Assembly (NCBI GenBank): GCA_025924435.1
Contig: JAICIL010000016.1
Span: 1-25,439, forward strand
DNA length: 25,439 bases
Direction: 5' to 3'
Source: Chloroflexia bacterium
Lineage (GTDB): Bacteria; Chloroflexota; Chloroflexia; Thermomicrobiales; JALYUS01
The translations under genes and the position numbers were made by a program. Numbering within the stretch: position 1 is the first letter of the stretch; each line of letters opens with the position of its first letter. Below, one piece after another: positions 8,425 through 14,916 of this stretch. The notes beneath the pieces were generated by a model. It worked only from the letters and a program-made list of their open reading frames with translations. It was not told where the DNA came from and ran no database searches.

Positions 8425-9426
8425 ATGGTGCAACCAATCGCAACCGCGCAACCCGCCGCGCCCGTCATGCCACGGGCCGCCGACGACCGCGACGCGGCCT
8501 CGGCGGTGCTGCGAACACACGGTTTGCGGAAGCAATACGGTCGCGTGACCGCCGTGCAGGATGTCTCGATCACGGTGCGGCGGGGGGATGTCTTCGGTTT
8601 CCTCGGGCCGAACGGTTCCGGCAAGACGACGACCGTCGCGATGATCCTCAGCCTGATCGAGCCAACGGCGGGCAACGTCGAACTGTTCGGCCAAACGACG
8701 CGGGAGGGGCGGTACGACGCGCTCCGCCGTGTCGGCAGCATCATCGAATCGCCCGCCTTCTATCCCTTCCTCTCCGGGCGGGACAACCTGCGCGTTGTGG
8801 CGCGGCTCCGGGGCGTGCCGACGGCGCGCGTCGCCGCGGTGCTCGATCAGGTCTTTCTCGCCGACCGGGCGGATCGGAAGTACAGCGCCTACTCGCTCGG
8901 CATGAAGCAGCGGCTGGCCATCGGCGCGGCCTTGCTCAACGACCCCGAACTGCTGATGCTCGACGAGCCGACGAACGGCCTCGACCCGGAAGGGATGGTC
9001 GAGGTGCGCAACCTGATCCTCCATCTGGCGGCGCAGGAGAAGACAATTTTCCTCTGCTCCCATCTGCTCGCGGAGGTGCAGCAGGTCTGCACGCGCGTCG
9101 CCTTCATCAATCGCGGCGTGATCGTCAAACAGGGCACGACGGAGGATTTGCTGCGCGCGGACAACACGCATTACCTCGAAGTGGACGACATCCCGCGCGC
9201 GATGGATTTCCTCCGCCAGACGTCGTACATCACCGAGGTGCGTCCGGAAGGGCGGGGGCTGCAAATTACCTGCGAGGGAGAGTGCGCCGCCGATGTCGCG
9301 ACCGCGCTGATCGGCGCGGGGCTGCGGCTCAACCGGCTCCAGCCGATCGAAACAAGCCTCGAATCCATCTACCTCGAACTCGTCGGCGCGGACGCGCAGC
9401 AGGGCGCGCCCGCCGGCCGCTCATAA
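8425..9426 (+). CDS. ABC transporter ATP-binding protein
   Basis: A 333-residue ATPase. ATG at 8425 is preceded by AAAAGGAG (8411-8418) at a spacing of six; this excludes the earlier in-frame ATG at 8392. Walker A is G-P-N-G-S-G-K-T-T (61-69), the signature is S-L-G-M-K-Q-R (157-163), and Walker B is L-M-L-D-E-P (177-182, catalytic E181). An H-loop histidine follows in the CSHLL pattern. The C-terminal 90 residues form the extra domain typical of ATPases paired with ABC-2-type permeases (bacitracin/lantibiotic-resistance and CcmA-like groups). It almost surely works with the permease encoded 64 bases downstream. The export substrate is unknown. Confidence 0.92.
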   Translation: MVQPIATAQPAAPVMPRAADDRDAASAVLRTHGLRKQYGRVTAVQDVSITVRRGDVFGFLGPNGSGKTTTVAMILSLIEPTAGNVELFGQTTREGRYDALRRVGSIIESPAFYPFLSGRDNLRVVARLRGVPTARVAAVLDQVFLADRADRKYSAYSLGMKQRLAIGAALLNDPELLMLDEPTNGLDPEGMVEVRNLILHLAAQEKTIFLCSHLLAEVQQVCTRVAFINRGVIVKQGTTEDLLRADNTHYLEVDDIPRAMDFLRQTSYITEVRPEGRGLQITCEGECAADVATALIGAGLRLNRLQPIETSLESIYLELVGADAQQGAPAGRS

Positions 9427-9445
9427 CCACCAGATACAGGGACGC

Positions 9446-9457
9446 AGGCTGAAGCCT
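9446..9457. repeat. Small intergenic palindrome
   Basis: AGGCT-GA-AGCCT lies in the 64-base gap between the ABC ATPase and permease genes, inside the wider string GACGCAGGCTGAAGCC. It could be the remnant of a dispersed REP-like sequence, but only one copy is present here, so this is weak. Confidence 0.3.
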
Positions 9458-9490
9458 ACGCTACCGTCCGAAAGAAGGAGTAATGACGAT

Positions 9491-10315
9491 ATGGGCAGCA
9501 TGATTGCGGCGGAACTGTTCAAACTGCGCAAGCGACCAATGACCTGGTGGATGCTCGGCATCATGGCCGCCATCACGACGCTCGTCTTCACCGTCAATTA
9601 CCAACTCGGCCACCACAGCAGCAACGCCACGACGGTGCGGGATTCGCTCGACCGCATCTATCTCCCGCAGGGGGCGCACACCGCCGTCACCGCCGCGAAC
9701 TCCCTCTGGAGTATCCTCGTCGTGATCGCCGTCGCGGTCGTGATGGGCAACGAGTTCCAGTACGGCACGATCCGCACGCAACTGGCGATGGGGCTGCGGC
9801 GCATCCCGTATCTGCTGGCGAAGGCGATTGCCGTCTTCTTCGCGGGCATCATCGGCCTCGCAATTATCATCGCCTTCGGCGTCGGCCTCAGTCTCCTCCT
9901 CACGGCGGTGGACGGCGTGACGATCCAATGGAGCGGCGCGTTCGGTCAGGAGTTCTGGCAGGGCATCGGCGCGGAACTGCTCGGCACGGTGACGCGGTTT
10001 ACCCTCGCTCTCTTCATCACCCTGCTCGCGCGGCAAGTGGTCGCCGGGGTGGCGGTTGTGCTCGGCTACACAGTCCTTGAGGGCACAATTACGAGCATCC
10101 TGACGGGCTTCGGCGGTGGATGGGCAAAGGCGGTGAATTTCTTCCTCAACCCGAACCAGCGCGCCATCATGTACGGTCTCAACCGCTCGGCGGAGTTCAA
10201 CAAGCATCTCCTGCCCACAGGAGTCGCGGCGGCGCTGCTCGCGACGTACGCGATCATCTTCCTCGTCGTCAGCGTCATCATCTTCAACCGGCGCGATGTG
10301 AAGGGCGCGGCATAG
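9491..10315 (+). CDS. ABC-2-type transporter permease
   Basis: A 274-residue membrane protein with about six hydrophobic segments (near 18-37, 70-87, 110-138, 165-185, 186-205 and 243-267). The N-terminus has the MIAAELFKLRKRP pattern usual for ABC-2 permeases of the NatB/lantibiotic-export type. After the second segment comes the typical G-N-E-F-Q-Y-G-T-I-R motif, the coupling region that contacts the ATPase. ATG at 9491 is preceded by AAGGAG (9475-9480) ten bases upstream; ATG at 9483 is out of frame. It partners the ATPase gene just upstream. No regulator gene adjoins it, and the substrate is unknown. Confidence 0.9.
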   Translation: MGSMIAAELFKLRKRPMTWWMLGIMAAITTLVFTVNYQLGHHSSNATTVRDSLDRIYLPQGAHTAVTAANSLWSILVVIAVAVVMGNEFQYGTIRTQLAMGLRRIPYLLAKAIAVFFAGIIGLAIIIAFGVGLSLLLTAVDGVTIQWSGAFGQEFWQGIGAELLGTVTRFTLALFITLLARQVVAGVAVVLGYTVLEGTITSILTGFGGGWAKAVNFFLNPNQRAIMYGLNRSAEFNKHLLPTGVAAALLATYAIIFLVVSVIIFNRRDVKGAA

Positions 10316-10360
10316 CGAGTAGCGGTGGATTGAGAGTCGGCTCCGAACCGATGAGGGTTG

Positions 10361-10441
10361 AACCACCAAGACACCAAGAACACGGAACCCACCAAGGAAT
10401 CCTTGAGTTATTCTCTTTGTGCCCTTGATGTCTTGGTGGTT
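10361..10441. repeat. Foldback element B1, 81 bp
   Basis: The left arm is AACCACCAAGACACCAAG and the right arm is CTTGATGTCTTGGTGGTT; one base differs from perfect complementarity. The centre contains another short palindrome, CAAGGA-A-TCCTTG. It lies between two convergent genes and could act as a two-way terminator. A second copy with near-identical ends lies at 22412-22493. Confidence 0.85.
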
Positions 10442-10497
10442 TTTGAAATCTTCTCCTAACCCTTCTCGCGACCCGGTACTCGCTACTCGCCGCTGCG

Positions 10498-10842
10498 CTA
10501 TGCCTCGTAGTGCGACATCATCTCGCTCAACGGGCCGGGCGGTGGGTTGTTGAGGTCCACGCCCGTCACGTTCGCCAGGCGCTCCTTGAACCAGAGGTCG
10601 AATGCATCTTTCGATTGCGCGAACATGGAGAGCGCGTTGCCGAAGTCCGCGCTCTCCATGTAGGCGACGAAGAGGTCGCCGTTCGGCGTCTCCTGGAAGA
10701 ACCAGAGTTCCTTCGTGATGCCGATTTTCCGCTCGGAGGCGGCGTACTGCTCCTTGCGCGGACCTTCGAGTTCGGTCAGGAAGGCGCGCGCCTCCGCACT
10801 CTTGCCGGGCTGGATCGGGAGCGCAAAGCCGATGTGATCCAT
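10498..10842 (-). CDS. Small DUF6176-like protein
   Basis: A 114-residue protein. ATG at 10842 is preceded on its strand by GAGGAGG about five bases upstream, which decides the start against a longer frame running into the neighbouring gene. The pattern (a PGKSAEARAFL start, a GDLFVAYMES strand in the middle, a FDLWFKERL helix) resembles ferredoxin-like small proteins of the DUF6176 / antibiotic-monooxygenase-like type. These have no settled function. It probably follows the VTT-like gene in one transcript (88-base gap). The family call is tentative. Confidence 0.7.
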   Translation of the reverse strand: MDHIGFALPIQPGKSAEARAFLTELEGPRKEQYAASERKIGITKELWFFQETPNGDLFVAYMESADFGNALSMFAQSKDAFDLWFKERLANVTGVDLNNPPPGPLSEMMSHYEA

Positions 10843-10930
10843 CGCAACCTCCTCAACATCTTCCGCGGCGCCGCGCGCCGCCTCATCGGGGTTAACGAAA
10901 TCGCGGATTGCGGGGTTCTCGCCTACCGCC

Positions 10931-11560
10931 TCAGTGGCGCGCCCCGTGCAGTGAACCGGCCTTGGTGGAGTCATCCGCCTGCCCATCGCGTTCGTCCGTA
11001 TGCCACCACCGACCGAGCGCCTTGCGCCAGTTGATCTTGAGGAGCGCGACGACGAAGAGCACGGCGAAGGCGGCGGTGGCATAGGCGACCCAGCCGCCGA
11101 ACTGCTTCTTGAAGAGCGGGATCAGTTGATCCCCAACCGCGCCCGCGCCCGCGACCAGCACCGTGTAACTGACCAGGCGGCCGAGGAAGAACGCCGCCGC
11201 GACGATCTTCAGATTCAGCCGCGCCAGCCCCGCCGCGATGAAGAGGTGCGACGACGGGATCGGGCCGAAGGCGTAGAAGAGGACGCCGACGAAACTGAGC
11301 TTCTTGTGGCGGATGAACTCGCCGAGATCGGTGACATTCTTGCGCTCCTTCTCCGGCAGGAAGCGCGCCCCCAGCCAGCGGGAGCCGAGCGCGAGCACGC
11401 ACCGCCCCGCCGTCGAGCAGAGCGCGCCGCCGGGCGTGAGCAGCCAGATCGGCAGATGGTAATGGATGCGGAAGAAAGAGAGGAGCAGCCACGACGGCGG
11501 CATGAAGAGCGGGATGATATTCGTGACGAAATCGAGCAGATAGGCGATTAGCAACGTCAT
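10931..11560 (-). CDS. VTT/DedA-like integral membrane protein
   Basis: A 209-residue protein with four to six hydrophobic segments. The segment FGPIPSSHLFIAAGLARL followed by a Gly/Arg-containing membrane helix (FFLGRLVSY) resembles the core of VTT (SNARE-associated/DedA) proteins. Some members of that family act in lipid flipping or proton-linked transport. The N-terminus also has a membrane segment with a PPSWLLLSFF pattern. The C-terminus is hydrophilic. Start ATG at 11560 has GAGG about ten bases upstream. It is divergent from the aminotransferase gene, with about 180 bases between them. Confidence 0.65.
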   Translation of the reverse strand: MTLLIAYLLDFVTNIIPLFMPPSWLLLSFFRIHYHLPIWLLTPGGALCSTAGRCVLALGSRWLGARFLPEKERKNVTDLGEFIRHKKLSFVGVLFYAFGPIPSSHLFIAAGLARLNLKIVAAAFFLGRLVSYTVLVAGAGAVGDQLIPLFKKQFGGWVAYATAAFAVLFVVALLKINWRKALGRWWHTDERDGQADDSTKAGSLHGARH

Positions 11561-11678
11561 CGGTCTGCATCCTCATGCCGGGCGATGCGCCGCCCCTTCA
11601 TCCCCGGAACCCAAGAGTCATGCCAACAGTCGCGTTGGGCTGAGGCGCCCGGCAGAGCACGAACGCGCGGGCAAAATC

Positions 11679-11687
11679 TGCTACACT
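11679..11687 (+). promoter_or_regulatory. Possible extended -10 promoter of the aminotransferase cluster
   Basis: TGC-TACACT has the extended -10 form (TGn before the hexamer) and lies 51 bases before the ATG at 11739. No convincing -35 is present, which is tolerated with extended -10 promoters. It would drive the whole + strand cluster up to 14776 or beyond. Confidence 0.4.
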
Positions 11688-11738
11688 CACGCGCACGGGA
11701 TGACGCAACACTCGGTAGACATCAGGAGGGGAACGAAC

Positions 11739-13091
11739 ATGGTTGCGACATGGGAAACGACCGCGCTGATCGAGCAGGACATCGCGCACATGCTCCATCC
11801 GGTCACGAACCTGCACCGGCACGCGCAGGACGGGCCGCTGATCCTGACGGAGGGCAAGGGTTCGACGCTCTGGGATTCCGAGGGCAAGGAGTACATTGAC
11901 GGCTTCGCCGGGCTGTGGAATGTCAACGTCGGGCACGGGCGCGAGGAACTGGCGGAGGCGGGCCGGGAGCAGTTGGCGCGGCTCGCCTTCCAGCCGACCT
12001 TCTTCGGCCTCGCGACGCCGCCGGTGATCGAACTCGCCACCAAACTGGCGACGATGCTCCCCGGCCCGGTCAATCACTTCCAGTTCACCTCCGGCGGCGC
12101 GGAATCGAACGAGACGGCCTTCAAAATCGCCCGGTACTACTGGTCCATCGGCGGCCAGCCGGACAAGGTGAAGATCATCTCGCGGCAGATGGGCTACCAC
12201 GGCATCGCGATGGGCACGCTTGCCGCGACCGGCATCCCCGGCTACTGGCAGCACTTCGGCCCGCGCGCGCCGGGCTTCCTCCACGTCTCCGCGCCGTACA
12301 TGTACCGCAACGGCGAGGGGATGTCCGAGGCCGAATTCGTCCAGTCGCTCGTCAAGGAGCTCGAAGAGACGATCGAGCGCGAGGGCGCGGAGACGATTGC
12401 CGCTTTCATCGGCGAGCCGGTGCAGGGCGCGGGCGGTGTCGTGCCGCCGCCGGACACCTACTGGCCCGCCATCTGCGCCGTACTCAAAAAGCACAACATC
12501 CTCTTCATCGCGGACGAGGTGATCAACGGCTTCGGGCGCACCGGCACGATGTTCGGCGTCCAGCAATACGGCGTCCAGCCGGACATCGTGGCGATGGCGA
12601 AGGGGATCACCTCCGGCTACGTGCCGCTCGGCGCGGTCGGCGTGACGGACGAAATCTACGAGCGGATGATCGGGCCGGACACGACTTTCATGCACGGCTT
12701 CACCTATTCCGGCCATCCGGTCGCCTGCTTCGTCGCCCTCCGGAACCTCGCGATCATCGAGGATGAGGATTTGCCCGCGCAGGCGGCGGCGCGCGGCAAG
12801 CAACTGCTCGGCGGCCTGCGCGAGTTGCAGCATCACCCGAATGTCGGCGAGGCGCGCGGCAAGGGGATGATGGCGATTGTCGAACTCGTCGCGGACAAGG
12901 CGACCAAGGCGCGCTTCGACGCCAGTGCGGACGTCGGCAACAAAATCCAGGCCGCGACGCGCAAGCGGGGACTGATTGTGCGGTGCAGCGACACCGGCGT
13001 CGCCATCGCCCCGCCGCTCGTCCTCACCGCCGACGAGACCGACCGCCTCGTCGGCATCGTCGGCGACGCGATCACGGAGGTGCTGGGATAG
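11739..13091 (+). CDS. Class III PLP-dependent aminotransferase
   Basis: A 450-residue protein, the usual length for class III (omega-amino) transaminases. ATG at 11739 is chosen because AGGAGGGG lies at 11724-11731; an upstream in-frame ATG at 11700 has no such site. The cofactor-binding pattern is visible: a TSGGAESNETAFK phosphate-binding turn, IADEVINGFGRTG with D259 contacting the pyridine nitrogen, and A-K-G-I-T-S-G with Schiff-base K288. The LWNVNVGHG segment near residue 60 is shared with beta-alanine/omega-amino acid and putrescine-type enzymes. The amino donor cannot be fixed from sequence. It heads a + strand cluster with a methyltransferase and a flavoprotein, so a methylated or omega-amine is a possible substrate. 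Confidence 0.9.
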   Translation: MVATWETTALIEQDIAHMLHPVTNLHRHAQDGPLILTEGKGSTLWDSEGKEYIDGFAGLWNVNVGHGREELAEAGREQLARLAFQPTFFGLATPPVIELATKLATMLPGPVNHFQFTSGGAESNETAFKIARYYWSIGGQPDKVKIISRQMGYHGIAMGTLAATGIPGYWQHFGPRAPGFLHVSAPYMYRNGEGMSEAEFVQSLVKELEETIEREGAETIAAFIGEPVQGAGGVVPPPDTYWPAICAVLKKHNILFIADEVINGFGRTGTMFGVQQYGVQPDIVAMAKGITSGYVPLGAVGVTDEIYERMIGPDTTFMHGFTYSGHPVACFVALRNLAIIEDEDLPAQAAARGKQLLGGLRELQHHPNVGEARGKGMMAIVELVADKATKARFDASADVGNKIQAATRKRGLIVRCSDTGVAIAPPLVLTADETDRLVGIVGDAITEVLG

Positions 13092-13104
13092 GAGGAAGGC
13101 CGTG

Positions 13105-13458
13105 ATGGGAGACTCCCACCAATATTACACGGAAGAGCAGCGAAGCCTCGACTCGCCCGGAGTTGAGGAGCCAATCACGCGGTTTAATTACCGCGCGGCG
13201 CACGCGGTCGCAATGCAGAATCCCGCGCGCGAGGCCCGCGCGCGGACACTGCGCGGCGAATATGCGGGTTTGACCGTGACAACCGATGAGTATCTGCGCG
13301 AAAAGCACGAAGAGTTGCAGCGAGAAGAAGCATCGTCACGACGACCGTCGTGCTTGACGCATCGGCGGTTCTCGCCTACCTCAACAACGAGGAAGGCGCG
13401 GACAAAATCGAGGCATACATCCTTGATTCGCAACAGCCCTGCGTCATCCATGCGCTGA
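13105..13458 (+). CDS. Probable antitoxin of a VapBC-like pair
   Basis: A 117-residue reading. ATG at 13105 follows GGAGGAAGG (13091-13099), only 13 bases after the aminotransferase stop. The first 76 residues are charged and end in an antitoxin-like stretch (GLTVTTDEYLREKHEELQREE). The remainder, rich in Ser, Arg and Thr, is read from the other frame of the toxin gene and looks like non-natural protein. The overlap with the toxin frame is 109 bases, far more than the 1-20 bases usual for such pairs. A lost stop near 13332 would explain this. I do not recognise its DNA-binding family; the role rests mainly on position before a PIN-domain gene. Confidence 0.6.
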   Translation: MGDSHQYYTEEQRSLDSPGVEEPITRFNYRAAHAVAMQNPAREARARTLRGEYAGLTVTTDEYLREKHEELQREEASSRRPSCLTHRRFSPTSTTRKARTKSRHTSLIRNSPASSMR

Positions 13459-13754
13459 ATGCTTTCGAGGTCTACTACCTGACCGCACGGACATCGGGAC
13501 AGCAGGTCGCCGACAACGCAATTCGCGACATCAAGGCTGTTGGCGTCCTTATCCTCGAAGATCTGGACGAGGCGTTCTGGAAGGATGCCGCCGGGCATAA
13601 GGCCCGCAGGCGCGTCTCCCCGCCGGACGCCGTTGCTATCTCCTTGGCGAACAGGCTCGGCGGCGAGGTGGTTACGTGCGACAGAGACTTTGAGGCAATT
13701 CAGCAGGCGGGTGTCTGTCGCGTCATGTTCTTCCGCCCGCCGAGGGCGAGATAA
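13350..13754 (+). CDS. VapC-like PIN-domain toxin (ribonuclease)
   Basis: A 134-residue reading from GTG at 13350. The four acidic PIN positions are visible: D in the opening VLDASAVLAYL motif, E in NAFEVYYL, D in SPPDAVAISLA and D in VTCDRDF. This suggests an active metal-dependent RNase, usually aimed at tRNA or rRNA. The true start is uncertain. The GTG has no ribosome-binding site, and family members usually begin a few residues earlier (M-T-T-V-V-L-D). In this frame the upstream codons read I-V-T-T-T-V, with ATC at 13332-13334 where an ATG would be expected. It sits between metabolic genes in the same direction. Confidence 0.8.
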   Translation: MLDASAVLAYLNNEEGADKIEAYILDSQQPCVIHALNAFEVYYLTARTSGQQVADNAIRDIKAVGVLILEDLDEAFWKDAAGHKARRRVSPPDAVAISLANRLGGEVVTCDRDFEAIQQAGVCRVMFFRPPRAR

Positions 13755-13768
13755 ACGGCAGGTGCACA

Positions 13769-14776
13769 ATGATCGAGAAAAGTAGTCGGTATCGGGCGAT
13801 GGAAGCGAAGTGGCGCGACGGTATGCCCGTTATCATGGACGGCGGCATCGGCTCCGAGTTGCAGGCGATGGGCTACCCGCCCGCCACGACGGACGGGACG
13901 CTCAACTTCACGTGGGGCGCGATGGCGCTCTACGACGATCCCCAAATCGTCAAGGCGATGCACCGGCGCTACGTGGACGCGGGCGCGGAAATCCTCCTCA
14001 CCAACACCTTCCTCTTCCACCGCTGCGTGCAACTGGAGAACGATGGCGAACTCGCGGTGCCCGCCGGGACGTGGAAGGAGAAGGCACGGCTCGCGGTCCG
14101 CCTCGCGCGGGAAGCGGCGGCGGAGGGGGGCAGGCCGGAGATCGCCGTCGTCTTCGTGATGATGATTCAGGACGGCCCGAAGGAAGAATGGGGGCGCAAC
14201 GGCCCCTCCGTCGAGAAAGGCTCGAAGGACTGGGAGGACCGCGTCTCGATTGACTACCTGCGCGAACTCGGCGGCGTCTTCGGGGAGAACCGGCCGGACG
14301 CCCTGATGGTCGAACTCGCCCCGCCGATCCCGGCCGATCTCGCCTTTCCACACTTTGCGGCGCTCGTCGAGAGCGGCATCCCGACGTGGATCTCCTATCG
14401 CCGCCGCGTCGGGCGGCCCGTCGAGATCTTCGGCAACGACCTGCCGGAAGATGGCGACCTGTTCGGACGCGCGGCGCGGAAACTGGAGGAGATCGGCGTT
14501 TCGGCGCTCCTCGTCCACTGCCTGCCGCCGGAGAAGGCGCACGGCGTCGCGGCGTGGCTGCGCGAGTACACCGCACTCCCCCTCGGCGTCTACCCGAACA
14601 ACGGGCGGTACGACATGTGGAAATGGGAGTGGCGGCACACGATCGCGCCGGAGCGGATGGCCGAGCACGCGCGGGAGTACGCCGCCGAGGGCTTCAACAT
14701 CATCGGCGGCTGCTGCGGCGTCCGCCCGGAGCACATCGCCGCGATTGTCGAGACGCTCAAGCCCGCACCGGTTTAG
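13769..14776 (+). CDS. Homocysteine S-methyltransferase family protein
   Basis: A 335-residue TIM-barrel protein. It opens with the family pattern MDGGIGSELQ near residue 24. Its three predicted zinc ligands are C251 (in LLVHCLPPE) and C315-C316 (in IIGGCCGV), the layout of betaine- and S-methylmethionine-homocysteine methyltransferases. It therefore probably moves a methyl group from a sulfonium, betaine or other methyl donor to a thiol such as homocysteine. The start ATG at 13769 has AGGTG five bases upstream and lies 14 bases after the toxin stop. The cluster with a transaminase and a trimethylamine-dehydrogenase-like flavoprotein suggests use of a methylated nitrogen or sulfur compound; this is inference. 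Its TAG stop directly abuts repeat A2. Confidence 0.85.
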   Translation: MIEKSSRYRAMEAKWRDGMPVIMDGGIGSELQAMGYPPATTDGTLNFTWGAMALYDDPQIVKAMHRRYVDAGAEILLTNTFLFHRCVQLENDGELAVPAGTWKEKARLAVRLAREAAAEGGRPEIAVVFVMMIQDGPKEEWGRNGPSVEKGSKDWEDRVSIDYLRELGGVFGENRPDALMVELAPPIPADLAFPHFAALVESGIPTWISYRRRVGRPVEIFGNDLPEDGDLFGRAARKLEEIGVSALLVHCLPPEKAHGVAAWLREYTALPLGVYPNNGRYDMWKWEWRHTIAPERMAEHAREYAAEGFNIIGGCCGVRPEHIAAIVETLKPAPV

Positions 14777-14777
14777 G

Positions 14778-14916
14778 GAACCTCACCCCCGGCCCCTCTC
14801 CATTGCGATGGAGAGGGGTATCTCGCTTGGAATGCCGTGGTGTTCTTCAAGTACCGTGTCCTATCGAAGGTCGCTCCCCCTCTCCACGCGATGGAGAGGG
14901 GGCCAGGGGGTGAGGT
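14778..14916. repeat. Foldback element A2 (MITE/REP-doublet-like), 139 bp
   Basis: This is the second copy of element A1 (5101-5241). The left 42 bases are practically identical. The right hairpin has arms CCCCCTCTCCA / TGGAGAGGGGG around CGCGA, where A1 has G and C at the closing pair instead of A and T: a compensatory change. The centre is unrelated in sequence. It fills the gap between the methyltransferase stop and the flavoprotein ATG exactly, and its right end (GGGGGTGAGGT) stands where the ribosome-binding site should be. Confidence 0.88.
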
